A DNA stretch of 64,000 nucleotides from Anthoceros angustus (lineage: Eukaryota > Streptophyta > Anthocerotopsida > Anthocerotales > Anthocerotaceae). The stretch spans positions 1 to 64,000 of the forward strand of contig MU008197.1 of the NCBI GenBank assembly GCA_010909165.1, given 5' to 3'. Every line of letters starts with the position of its first letter. Within the stretch, counting starts at the first letter, position 1. Below are positions 36,055 to 46,560 of this stretch, one piece after another. The notes below the pieces were generated by a model. It was not told the origin of the DNA, ran no database searches, and saw only the letters and a list, made by a program, of their open reading frames with translations. A program made the translations under genes and the position numbers.

Positions 36055-37333
36055 ATGGCATCTTCACCTATCTTATCTTTTAGCTCTCTTTCTTACAATA
36101 TTGACAAATTATCCAATCATAACTAGCATACTTGGTCTTACAAAATCCAGATGCTGCTTAAGAAGTTAGGCCTTTGGCCTATAGTCAATGGTAGAAATCC
36201 TAAACCAATTGCTGACGCTTCTGAAGCTATCTCGATGATTCAAGATGACGATGCCCAAACAGAGATTGTTCTCCACTTAGAAGATCGACATATTGCTAAG
36301 GTCAAGCGATTAACTACATTGAAGGACATTTGGGACAAGCTAACCTGTTGTTTTCAAGAGGTTAGTTTAACCACTCTGCTCCTACATCAAGATAAGCTTT
36401 CTGCTTTAATTTAAAAGCTAAAAGAAGGGGAATCTGTCACGAATTTTCTATCTACATGGGAACAAGCTCTCGACGAGGCACTTTCGTCCAGCTTGGCAGT
36501 GGATGACGACATGCAGGTTATGTACGGTCCCTGCCCCCATCATGGAGACCATTTGTGTCTACCACAGCTAGCTTAGCAACAACAGTTAATCCTCTGGCTC
36601 TTACTTCTCTTTTGGCAAAAGTCCGGCATGAATTTATTTTAAGAGGTGAACATACATCAAATACTATATTTCAGGTACCTCGACCCTTTACACTGGCCCT
36701 AATAGATCAAGCCGTAAGGGCAAGGCTCCTTTCCAACTTGGACCTAAGAACAAGCCACCTCCAAATATTCCGGCTTTTAAAAATCTAGTTTGTAATTATT
36801 GTAAGAAGAAGGGTCATATAGCCCCAGAATGCCGCAAGTGCAAACAAGATAGAGCAAGTGGCATAACTACTACTCCCACTCATGCTTTTAACACTAAAGC
36901 AACCGCTTCTACTTCTACATCTACGACGCCATCTTATCTGTTTGCTGCTGACTCTTCTATGTGATTACCAGATCCCCTCCTCGATTGGTGGCTCCTTGAT
37001 AGTGGGTGCATGGGACATATGACTCCTAGGAGAGACTAGTTTCTCATGTATGATCCTTTACAAGGGAAGAAATCAATTCATATTGGTGACAACTCCACCC
37101 TTATGGGTGTTGCTACAGGCTTAGTACAAATCCAGATACAAAGGCGCTATCTGTGAGTAGGCTGAATGAAGGAGGACCTGAGGGCAAAGTTACGGGATCC
37201 GATTGACCAAGAGTCGAAGAGCTAGGCCACGAGCTAAGTCAACAAACCGCATTGTGGCATTTAAGGTTATCTCATCTCCACATTCAAAGGTTACATAAAA
37301 TGCAGAAGCACTAGATAACCTCCGCTGTCTAAC

Positions 37334-37756
37334 TTGTTTTTCTACCTTGGTTGCCTTGTTGGCAAACAACACAGACAACCCTATCCAAGGTCAGCTTCTA
37401 CCACATCTCACCCACTTGAGGTTGTTCATGCTGACTTATGTGGCCCCATGCAGCCACCTTCCCTTGGAGGCAAATTGTACATGTTTGTTATTCTAGATGA
37501 CTTCAGCCACTTTACTACCCTCTACTTTCTCACTCATAAGTCAGAGACCTTTCCTAGTTTTCAAACATTTCAGGCCTTAGCTGAAAATCAAACTGGCCAG
37601 CAAATTAAAAAATTTCGATCAGTCAATGCTAAGGAACTAACTTCTCTAGCTTTTGAAGCCCATTTAATCAACTATGGCATCCAACATCAGAAGATTATGC
37701 CTTATGCATATCAACAAGTAGGCAAGGTAGAGCGCCGCCGTAGGTCGCTTACTTGA
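37334..37756 (+). pseudogene. Copia D integrase core
   Basis: A 140-residue open frame. The first catalytic Asp lies in VVHADLCGPM and the second in ILDDFSHF. The third acidic residue expected near NGxAER is replaced by QQVGKVERRRRS, so the catalytic Glu motif is only partly kept. Integrase continues in other frames (SSTSTIPAKTPYEVWTGREP at about 37870, NLRVFGCDVYAPV at about 38040). Confidence 0.75.
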
Positions 37757-37869
37757 TGCTGTACGTACTTGATGTTATACGTAGCTCTTTGGCTAATATA
37801 ATAGCTCATCTTCCAAATTCCTTATAGGCTGATGCTGCAACCATAGTTTGTTATGTGCAAAACCGCAGC

Positions 37870-38035
37870 AGCACCTCTACTATTCCTGCTAAGACTCCCT
37901 ATGAAGTGTGGACAGGACGCGAGCCCAATATTAGCCATCACGCGAGCCCAATATTAGCCATCACGCGAGCCCAATATTAGCCGTCACCTCTACTATTCCT
38001 GCTAAGACTCCCTATTAGGACACAAGCTCAATATT
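37870..38035 (+). repeat. Local reiteration inside Copia D integrase
   Basis: The unit GCGAGCCCAATATTAGCC with ATCAC is present three times between 37919 and 37985, and ACCTCTACTATTCCTGCTAA recurs at 37872 and 37986. This is a replication-slippage type duplication within one gene. Confidence 0.85.
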
Positions 38036-38220
38036 AGCAATCTCCGAGTTTTTGGCTGTGACGTCTATGCCCCTGTCCCACCAGAAGAAATTGGATTCAC
38101 GATCCATCAAATTAACCTTCCTTTGCTATGGTGAATCTGATGGGGTTAAAGGCTATCGTTTGCTAGACAAACGTCTATGGGGTGATGGCAAGCGCTTCAA
38201 AGTTCAACATTAACAGGCAG

Positions 38221-39790
38221 TGAGAACTCTGAGAGATGGTTGTTAGAATTGGAAGGTGCCAAAGATGACGGGGAGTTGCGGATAGCAGGCTTAGACTGCG
38301 AGAGCTTTCAACATCTGGAGAGGACTATCTGGACAAGAAGCACTCGCTGAAGATAATGACACTTTCAAGCTTGGCAAAGAGGACTTAGACGGGCATTTGG
38401 ACACAGCCACGGTTGAATTGCGTGATGAAGACACCATCAAGCAGCATCACCTAAGATTTCACCACTCACCTAAGCAAGCACGAAAGGTTTAGGGCACCAA
38501 CAGACGCACAGGCTCCATGCGGTCGATGCCGCAGCCTTGTCTTCTCCAGCTAGGTTTCCCAGAAGGACAGACTGTTGGAACGGCATTGACAAACATGCCC
38601 CTTTCAATGCTGAGAACGATCACTCTACCTTAGACAGCATCATCCTGCCTGCATGAAAGCCCACGACAGGAAGCGCCAGTGGAGTTAGCGATGGCTCTAT
38701 CCACACAGATAGAACGGCAGTCCCGCAACACCAAGAGAACGGCAGTCCCGCAACACCAAGAGAACGGCAGTCCCGCAACATCTGTGAGATCACAAAATCC
38801 GATTTGCATTATTTGGTTAGTGGGAGGCCCGCACAGAAGAATTCTGCACAGCAAGCAGCGTCAACCTCCGGCCAGCCCATCACCCCTTGAAAACATTGAT
38901 GCCTGGTGTAAGAAGGGAGGAAAGAAAACAATTTCTCGCTCATAAACCCTAAACAGTCGACTTGCTCATAAGTAGTCAGAAACCGATGGAGGAAGACCAC
39001 AATCTCTTGCTCAGCCAATTGCCTATCAGGACATATCCGATGCCCATATCCAAAGCGAGTGAAAGTGCTGGACTGCGGTTTGGTCTACATGAACCATGGC
39101 CGCATGACAAAGAGGACTTAGACAGTCATTTGGACAAAGCCAAGGTTGAATTGTGTCGTGAAAGACCATCACCTAAGTTTCGCCAAGTCACCTAAGCAAG
39201 CACGAAGGGTTGAAGGCCACAACAGGCGCACAGGCTGCGTCGATGCCGCAGCCTTCTCTTCTCCAGCGAGGTTTCCCAGCAGGGCAGATTGTAGGAAGCG
39301 CATTGACAATCATGAGCTCTTACAGTGCTGAACCCGATCACTCCGCCTAAGACAGCATCATCCCGCCTGCAGGCAAGCACACAACAGGATGCCCCAAACG
39401 GGTGGAGAATTGGCAATGCCTCTATTGAGGACGGCAGTCCAGCAACATAGTAATATCACAAAATCCGACTTGATATTATTTGGTTGGTGGGAGGCCCGCA
39501 CAAAGGAGTTCTGCAAAGTAAGCAGCGTCAACCTTTGGCCAGCCTATCACCCCTTCAAAAAGTTGATGCGTACATTTGACGCAGCGCCGGGCTTCGACCC
39601 AGCGCATTGTTTTCCTTACTCATTAGTTTAAGGCATTAATCCTGTCGTTGGGAGGGATATTAATAGGGCTAGAACGGTGACCCACACTATGCTAGCCGTA
39701 TGGGTTATTTCACTTTCCAGGTTTGGTTCAGCGGAAGCTCCTGGTTTCCAATCTGGAGACCCCAGGGGCGCAGCGGTCTCCAGAGTGGAA
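38221..39790. repeat. Tandemly duplicated unidentified segment
   Basis: Bases 38376-38905 and 39106-39572 are diverged copies of one unit, sharing AAGAGGACTTAGAC..TCATTTGGACA, GTCGATGCCGCAGCCTT, GGTTTCCCAG, and the end ATCACCCCTT. Within the first copy AGAACGGCAGTCCCGCAACA is repeated three times with a CCAAG spacer (38710-38780). No protein motif is recognised in either strand. It may be a non-coding or decayed element next to the PPR pseudogene. Confidence 0.7.
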
Positions 39791-41240
39791 TGTGAGGCCA
39801 TGACGGCTCTCAAGTGACGGGTGAAACCGTGAGTCCACTATGTCAGCAGGGACATGCCAGTGACGCTGTCGAGGCTCTGGCAGTTCTGGCGCACTCAGAC
39901 CCAGTCATTCGTATCTCACACCATCTCTTGTATGCGGTGCTGCAGAAATGTTTGTGGATGAAAGATTTTGGTTCTGGGTCGTGGATTCCATGCTGTGCGT
40001 GTGAAAGTGGGGTATGATTCGGACACGTTTTTGTGCAACCATCTGCTACGAATGTATTCTTCCCATGCCCGACTGCAGGAAGCCATGGATGTGTTCAGCT
40101 TCGTGGCCGAACCGGATGCCTTCACCTGGTCTGCCGTTATATCTACACATGTCCACCATGGACAAGCAACGCAGGCCCTACTATTGTATCTTGAGATGCG
40201 CAGGTCAAGCGTGAAGCCAGATGGGCATGTGTTTGTAGCAGCTCGTGCAAGGGAAGCAGACTTGGAAACTTTCATCTGTTTGTTTCTAGTTGCTTGGTGG
40301 ACATTTATCCAAAATGTGGCAGCTTGGATGAGGCTCAAAGAGTGTTTGATGGGCTTCTTAAAAGGGGCGTGGTGATGTGGAATGCCTTGTAGCAGGATAT
40401 TCCCAGCATATCATTGGTCAGGAAGCCCTTCAGCTCTACACTGAGATGCAAGAAGAAGGCATCACTGCACCTGATCCTGTGGCTGACGTGTGCTTCCTGC
40501 AGTCTTGTACATGCATGGGTACTAGCTTCGGCATTGGAGAAGAGGAAGAAACTTCATGTACGGATTGAAGAGCGACGGCTTCAGGCTGATGTGGTGGTAG
40601 CCAACAGTAAGTGAAATGGGGCAGCCTGGAGGATGCTTAAGGTCGTGTTTGATGTCAAAAGAATTTGGTCACGTGGACCAGTCCCATAGCCGGTTGTTCC
40701 CAGCAGCATTGCTACACCTAATTCGTAACATTTGTTTGCCCCCTGCAGGCGTGTGCAAGTTTGGGCACTCAGCTTTGGGGAAGGGGAAACAGCTTCATGC
40801 ACAGATTGTGGAACAAGGGCTGGAGCTGATGTGGCTGTGGCTGTGGCCAACAGTTTGATAAACATTTTATGCTAAGTATGGCCTAGAGGATGCTCAGGGT
40901 GCATTTGACAGAGTTCGGGACAAAAATGTGGTGACCTGGACTGATCTGAGAGCTGGATATTTCCAGAAGGGCATGGGTCAGAAAGTCCTTTCTCTGTATG
41001 GTGATATGCAGCAGGAGGGCAATTCGTCACCTGACTCTGTTACATTTCTGTGCCTCCTCCAAGCATGTGCAAGCGGTGGTATCTCCGCTCTGGACAAGGG
41101 GAAGCAGCTCCATGCACTGATTGGTGGACGAGGACTTTTAGCTGAAGGGTATGGTTGGCATGAGCTTGGCAAGGAGGCCCCTACAATCAGAGCTTTGCTA
41201 TACGTTGTCCCAGGATGTGCGAATGGTGGGGCGGTCGTCC
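39790..41240 (+). pseudogene. PPR protein pseudogene (PPR-1)
   Basis: Frames in order: SPLCQQGHASDAVEALAVL (39835), VLGRGFHAVRVKVGYDSDTF (39968), LRMYSSHARLQEAMDVF, EPDAFTWSAVISTHVHHGQA (40108), MRRSSVKPDGHVFVAA, a CGSLDEAQRVFDGLLKRGV stretch (40318-40375), LHVRIEERRLQADVVVANS (40552-40608), and two more degraded repeats to about 41160. Spacing is that of 35-residue PPR motifs, and the N-terminal organisation matches the PPR gene at 52 kb. At least six frame changes and stops. The C-terminal E and DYW domains are absent. PPR proteins bind organellar RNA, but this copy cannot. Confidence 0.8.
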
Positions 41241-41378
41241 CGGGCGAGAGAGGACGATACAAGGCAAGCAAGTCGCGTATCTCTGCCGTTGTTAAACTGT
41301 CGCAGGTGATCTTCAAGCCAACGCGGAAAGCGAAATGCACGGGGGAAACGAATTCAAGCTCCAGGTACCAGGGAAAGG

Positions 41379-41441
41379 ATGCCGATGCAGATGCAGATGC
41401 AGATGCAGATGCAGATGCAGATGCAGATGCAGATGCAGATG
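41379..41441 (+). repeat. (GATGCA)n hexanucleotide microsatellite
   Basis: About ten uninterrupted GATGCA units. Reads Asp-Ala on one strand and His-Leu on the other. It lies between the PPR pseudogene and a truncated P450, just beyond the P450 splice donor. Confidence 0.95.
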
Positions 41442-41462
41442 CGGTGTTGGACAGGAGCTGAC

Positions 41463-42110
41463 CGTCTTGAGCTCCTGTGCGCAGTTGATCACCTCAGCGG
41501 ACCCCCACTCCTCAACACAGCGTCTGGCAACGCAGTCCACCTGCGAAGGGAAATGTTTGAGAGCCCCTGGCAAGAAGCGAGCATAGATGATTCTTCGAAG
41601 TCGGCTGTGTTTTTCTCCGCCCTGGAGGGCTACAGAATGCTTGCCAAGCAGCCGCCGAGCCGATTTGGGGTAGCCATCCGGGAAAGATGTGGGTGGCTGC
41701 AACACGAATTTGACGGCCTCCGCAGAGGTAACGCACACTGTGGGGCGACCCATGAGGTGCGTCCTGAAAACCGGACCATACCTGCAGGCCCAAATGCAAA
41801 TCCATGCCACACAGTCAGTGACCTCGATCGGCCAGATTTCAAGTCTTGAGTCAGCATGATGTGATCTTGTAGCAGACAAGCAATTACACGTGCATCATTG
41901 GGTCCTCACCGCTTTATCCGAGGCACGAGGAAGTCTTCGGGAAGGGCAGCGCACAAGAACGCAATTGTGTCCCCACCAGCGGCAGCTGCCAGGAAGTTGC
42001 GCACCGGCGCCGTGTCTGGCAGCCTGTCGCTGCAGCGATCGGGAGTAGGCGAAAATCCAGGCCAAGAGGAGCAGCGGGAGGCCCAAGACGAGTGCCACCA
42101 ACACTTCCAT
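41463..42110 (-). pseudogene. Truncated cytochrome P450, first two exons (CYP85-clan-like)
   Basis: Exon 1 (42110-41910) begins MEVLVALVLGLPLLLLAWIF, an N-terminal membrane anchor. After a one-base frameshift near 41990 it reads GDTIAFL and EDFLVPRIK, the proline-rich hinge and following helix of plant P450s. Exon 2 (41782-41463, acceptor CTGCAG, donor ACG/GTCAGC) reads YGPVFRTHLMGRPTV, SAEAVKFVL, FPDGYPKSARRLLGK and LRRIIYARFLPGALKHF. The remaining exons (I-helix, ExxR, heme Cys) are missing: beyond the donor lie a hexamer repeat and the PPR pseudogene. Not closely similar to the P450 at 48 kb. Confidence 0.75.
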
Positions 42111-43215
42111 TGCCTTGCGGATTTGAGATGGGCAAACCGGCGGGAGGGGCCTCTGCCCTCCGGCGCCGGAGAGCTGCAAAAGCAGCCTGGTTGACAAGGA
42201 TCAAAAGATAACCTTGAGGGCCACCAGGAAGTCCTCCGAGATCACTGCTCAGGAGCAGGCAGGAGCAGGCGTAGCCGCTGCAGCCCGTTGTTCTCCTGGG
42301 CTGATGCCATATTTCAAGGCGTTTGCGGAATCTGATGACGAGTCCGTGCTCCTGGTCGCTGACAGGAAGCCACATGATGGCCGGTAGCATACATTTAGCA
42401 AATGCACCCTGCTGCCCACAAGAGCTCCCCACGACCTTGACTTCTGAGTTCCGGAGGACGCTCAATGTACGCTGAGCAATCAATCGGGAGGCTGACTGTT
42501 TTTCGGTGAACAACCCAATCAGGAGGCCGTGACTTCTGGGCTCCGAGAGAAGGAGCTGATGAGAGCAAACCCTGAAAATTTGAAGAATCGCGCGCTGGCT
42601 CAATTCAAGACTGCGCCACCACGGAAACTCCAACAGCTGCGGGCCAGCACAAGTTGGTGCGCTATGAGCGCCAGCCGCCCAGGAGACGTAAAGGGTGGAG
42701 TCCAGGAGCCCCAAAAGCTTCGGCCGCTCATCAACCCAACAATACCCATAATACGTGGTGCATAGTTACGGTGTATATACATTTCTCCCGCTGCTCTCAG
42801 CATGAACATATCGGGGCGGATGGCCAAACCGGGGAGCCTGCTACAGTCCAGCTCCATTGCCTGCCATCGATCATGACTTCGGTGCGTATGCACTCTGATA
42901 CTTGGAAGGATGTGGAAGTCAGTCCACCTCTTTCTTCATTGGTGCTGCCTCCATTTTTTCCTACCTTCCATCAACGAGTACCAGGAGTCAGCAGCTTTGT
43001 GTGCTTGTTGGATTCCGAGTTGCTCTCAATGACAACTGTGTTCACGGACTCCGCGGTCATAAAAGAAGGCAGAAACAGCTAGCTAGGGATGTGAGGTTGC
43101 CAGACAAACAATTTATAGCATCTCCAAGAAAGTGGAAGGATTGATGCTCGCAGTTAGCCTTTCAACTTGCCACTTTTTCAGCTTGAAGTGCTCCTTCTTT
43201 CAGTATGCTGCTGAA
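42111..43215. other. Intergenic, no gene recognised
   Basis: A 266-residue minus frame (42714-41914) overlaps the P450 exon in a different frame and shows no domain. A GGAGCAGGCAGGAGCAGGC duplication lies at 42252-42272. I see no supportable gene. Confidence 0.5.
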
Positions 43216-43219
43216 GTTG

Positions 43220-43310
43220 CTGTAAATGCACGGATTGAAGAGCGACGGTTTCAGGCTGATGTGGTTGTAGCCAACAGTTCGGTAGACGTTCCAGAGGCAA
43301 CCTATCGAGG
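43220..43310 (+). pseudogene. PPR motif fragment
   Basis: A short piece reading ARIEERRFQADVVVANSSVDV, nearly identical to 40550-40610 in the PPR-1 pseudogene, with no other PPR sequence beside it. A scattered duplicate of the PPR family in this region. Confidence 0.7.
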
Positions 43311-44419
43311 CGGAGTTTTACATAGAGAAACTCCATGTTCAAGTTTGTCATAGCTCGATCGACCGATCGACCGGCGTTCTCTCTTACATACTTGGGTGGC
43401 AGACTAGCATTTCTGCATAGCCTCGATTCGGATGGGGACACCGTTGTTGGGGCATGGCAGACTCTGGTCTCTAGTGGACGCCTGGAAAGAAGCTGACCGT
43501 GATTCTTTCAAGGAAGCCATAACTCTCTGAACCGCTTCTCACCCATGATAACCCTGATTTCTGACTGACTCAATTCCTCAAGCTTGAGTACTAAAAGATT
43601 CGTGGTGTAATTGGTTATCCAGTCGGTTGAGATTCGTGGTGTAGTTGGTTACCCAGTCGGTTGAAGTGTTGAAGTCTGGGATGCAAGTCTTGAAAATGGA
43701 TTCCATAAGCGTCCTGAAGAGACGATCTGGACATGGATGACGAGCTGACAGCCGAGTGAAGTGGATATGCATCCCTCCTGTTAAAGTACTGCGGAGAATG
43801 TGGAGGCCCTACACGCGACGGAAGGGTAGACTGTGGTGGCCACTGGAAGCCTGGAATTATGGACGCTGTACATGTGAGCAAGAATGTAGTGTTTTACAGA
43901 AGGTGCGCTGCTTTCAAGAGTAAGTGGTGCTGGCGGGAGCCTCATCGTGCTCATCGAAACTGTTGTTAGCAGCTGACTTGACAATCAACCATAGCGTCCA
44001 ATCACTCTAGTACTGGATCACATAGGGAACAGACAGACACTCCATTGGCTCATTGTGAAAGGCAAAGGTGCGCTAGGTAGCCACCAGCAGTATTTCGTCC
44101 GGTCGTTGAGATAGGCCTTCCTAAGCGTTTGGTGCATCACCATCTCATGGATGCATATGGTCTGATCCCAAGAGCTGAAGGGGATTCCTTTGCACAAGTG
44201 AAAACATACAGACGATTGCATATGGTGAGAAATTTGATCAACTTGCCTGTGTGCCAATTGGTGAGCGAAAGGCTCCGAGGGATGAGAGGAATTCATGAAC
44301 ACTTACCGGCAGGCATGACTGCGAAGGCGCAACTCGTGTTTCAGAGCCGATTCCTGGCGCGCGGTCCCGTGTCTGGTACCTGGAAGCAAGGCAAGAGTGC
44401 CCATCCTGGTAGAATTGTT
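43311..44419. other. Intergenic, small duplication only
   Basis: The sequence GATTCGTGGTGTA.TTGGTTA.CCAGTCGGTTGA occurs twice in tandem (43600-43662). Otherwise no gene or element is recognised. It lies 3' of the HD-Zip gene. Confidence 0.5.
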
Positions 44420-45498
44420 CTAACACGGCAACAGTGCTTCGTCCTCAAAGCAAGGCCACAGGTAGCTCTCATCCACCTCCCAGACATCATCCAGCAGCTC
44501 AAGCAGCTCAAATGCATCCTGATGCTCGGTTACGCCATCCGCCGCGCCAGCATCCGCAATGGCCTCCTGTTCGGGTGAAGAACCTCCCGTCGTCGTCTCA
44601 TCCAAGATCGTCAACGACGAGCATTCAGGCCCGTCCGAAGCCGGAGCAGGAGCCGGAGCAGCAGCTGCAGGCGGAGGAACGGCCATGAATCCTGCATTGG
44701 CAGCGTGCATACCACAGGAAACCGCGCTCGAAAATACTTCTCCACGGCCACCAGCACTTGCGGATTCACCGTGCGGCTGCATCCGGACGGAAGCGATGTC
44801 ACCACTGGCAGCAGCTCCTCCGGCATCCGAACAGCGGTTGCTGTCCGCGCTGGTGCAGGGAATCGGAGGAGAGCTCGAGGCGTCTTGCGCATCCACGCCT
44901 GCGCCGACGCCGGGATGCAATCGTGCCCTGGTGTGCGCGGATACGAGTGTCCGCAGGAGCTGCACCTGTCCAAGGGCAACAAACAAACACACGCGGACAT
45001 TGAGCATCAAATCTTGGAGTGATTGCCACAGGCAAGCACCGTTGCATCCTCCAAGAGACAGGAGAAAGAAGGATTCCTGACCTCCGCACCAAGCTTCCGA
45101 TGCCGCTCAGCCAGGTTGGCGAAGGATGCCTTCAAAGCAGCCGTGTCCGCCTCCAGCTGCTTGGCCCTGGATCGAACTCGCCGGTTCTGGAACCAGACGG
45201 CCACCCGGCGAGGCTCCATCCCGAGCTCCAGCGCCAGCTGCTTCTTCACCGCGGGCTCCAGCGGGCCCTCCGATTCCTGCGCGAAATTTTTCTCCAGCAC
45301 CTGCACCTGACTTGCCGACAAGCGGCGCGAGCTCTTGCCGCTGCCGGTTTCCTCCGCCTGCCAGCCATCGCCATCCCTTCGCGCTTGGCCACTCCCGCTC
45401 ACGCGCTTGCGCTTGTGCCAGCAGGGCACAGCTATGGCGCTGGCGTAGGTATAGGCGTAGGAGTAGGCGTAGGCGTCGCCCCCTCCGCTCATCGCCAT
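44420..45498 (-). CDS. HD-Zip transcription factor (class I-like), two exons
   Basis: Exon 1 45498-45082 and exon 2 44965-44420 (donor GAG/GTCAGG, acceptor GGACAG, phase 0) give about 320 residues. Residues 1-25 are a Tyr/Ala/Ser repeat. A homeodomain spans about 55-112 (RRLSASQVQVLEKNF, then RRVAVWFQNRRVRSRAKQLE). A leucine zipper follows directly and crosses the intron (ALKASFANLAERHRKLGAE, then VQLLRTL). The rest is Ser/Ala/Pro-rich and ends acidic with aromatic residues (DDVWEVDESYLWPCFEDE), an activation-domain-like tail common in HD-Zip I. It would bind DNA as a dimer in the nucleus. Unusual points are a two-residue insertion between helices 1 and 2 and loss of the usual Trp in the RWKTKQ segment (here RSRAKQ). 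No frameshift. Confidence 0.85.
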
Positions 45499-46090
45499 CC
45501 CTCAGCTCTGGAGCTCCACGATTCCCACGACTCACGACTCACACTCACACTCGGACTCACGACTCACGACTCACACCTCACGTCGCCTGTGTGTGGAAGT
45601 AACTTGTGCACAGAAGCAGAAGCAGAAGCAGAAGCAGGCTAGGGGTCCAGGACTCCAGGTCGGTGGTCGGTCCCGCCGCCCTCGGCCCTCCGCCCTCCGT
45701 CCTCCGCACTCGTGTTGTCCGGAGAGCGGGCCCACCGCGAGGTTTGGCGTCACCACTCGCCAGGCTCGAAAAGGAGTGCCAGTCCTTTCAATCATTTCCG
45801 ACGACGGCAACTGGAAAATGTTCAAGGCCCGCGCTACGGCCTACGGTACACACAATTACCAGAAATAGAACCCTGCTGCTTGAGCGCCTTTTGTTACACT
45901 GCAGTATGAACGCAGCACCTTTTGTTACGGTGCTACGTTCACACTGCCGACTTGACTTGTCCTGGACAAACCAGCGTTGGATAAAGTAATTCCTTGGAAC
46001 TAGTAAGCTTGCTGCTTGGTTTGTTTTGTCTCCCTTCAACCTTCAACCGCCATGCAGGCCCCTTTCAGCGGACAGTGAACAGGAGCGAAA
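45499..46090. repeat. HD-Zip upstream region with ACTCAC and AGAAGC repeats
   Basis: The presumed 5' UTR and promoter of the HD-Zip gene (read leftward) contains clustered CTCACACTCAC/GACTCACGACTCAC units (45526-45572) and five AGAAGC units (45613-45636). No clear TATA box was found. Beyond 45640 the sequence is GC-rich to 45790 and then featureless. Confidence 0.6.
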
Positions 46091-46099
46091 GAAGTTGGT

Positions 46100-46560
46100 T
46101 GTTGGTTGAGCCTCAAATTGGATGGCACCTTGCAGCGGCAAACGGAAGCACCAACTGAAGCAGATCCGGGTCTTGGAAGTTTCCTGGACTATGATGCAGG
46201 TTGTGACTGTCATCACATGATAAAGTGAAGTGCGCACCGTCAGCAACAACCAGTGATGAGAGCATCACAGCCTCCCAAACATTGCAATTTGCAGGCAAGC
46301 GGTAAGACTAGCCCGATTCTCGTGCACGCACCTTGCTGGCCATGGCCAGCAGCGGGAAGCCCATGCTCCCCGGCAGCTGCTTCGATCCCTTGGGCGCCCA
46401 GCATTTCCCCCTCCGCTCCCAGTACCTCCACACTGGCCAGGCCACAGCCAGCACCGCACTTGTAAGCGCCACTCCAATCTCCATTGCCAACGTCACCTCC
46501 ATTGCTGCCCTGCGATTCCTTCAACAATGCAATGCAATTTCAAGAATGCATTGCAGTCTG
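46100..46560 (-). pseudogene. Truncated P450 copy, head-to-head with the intact gene
   Basis: On the minus strand ATG 46502 starts MEVTLAMEIGVALTSAVLAV and continues WRYWERRGKCWAPKGSKQLP and GSMGFPLL, close to the start of the P450 at 47963. It then jumps to ASKVRARE (46335-46310), which corresponds to the exon 1 end plus intron 1 start of that gene (ATK/VRARE). Intron 1 and exon 2 start follow in eroded form, then HNLHHSPGNFQDPD (about 46200-46160), matching exon 6. About 60 bases upstream of the ATG also match. It is therefore a genomic (not processed) duplicate with two internal deletions, inverted relative to its parent. Confidence 0.8.

Larger units (their letters stand above)
36055..38220 (+). 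mobile_element. Copia D, decayed gag-protease-integrase
   Basis: ATG 36055 starts Gag (SYNIDKLSNHN, a stop, then WSYKIQMLLKKLGLW; LKDIWDKLTCCFQEV). A zinc knuckle CNYCKKKGHIAPEC lies at about 36790-36831 (C-x2-C-x4-H-x4-C). Protease WWLLDSGCMGHMTPR is at about 36984-37028, where the active-site DSG is kept but followed by Cys. The pre-integrase WHLRLSHLHIQRLHKMQK is at 37255-37308. Integrase occupies 37334-38100, with HADLCGPMQPPSLGGK and FVILDDFSHFTTLYFLTH. No RT, RNase H or LTRs are recognised, so it is truncated. In-frame stops show it is dead. Confidence 0.8.

Noticed and set aside
38700-38785. Three direct repeats of about 25 bases, resembling a minimal CRISPR-like array
   Set aside because: There are no spacers of unique sequence, no cas genes, and the genome is eukaryotic. 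It is a simple tandem triplication within a larger duplication.
41313-41879. A continuous 188-residue P450-like minus ORF as one coding exon
   Set aside because: The last ~60 residues are a His-Leu translation of the hexamer repeat beyond a good splice donor, so only the first part is exon.
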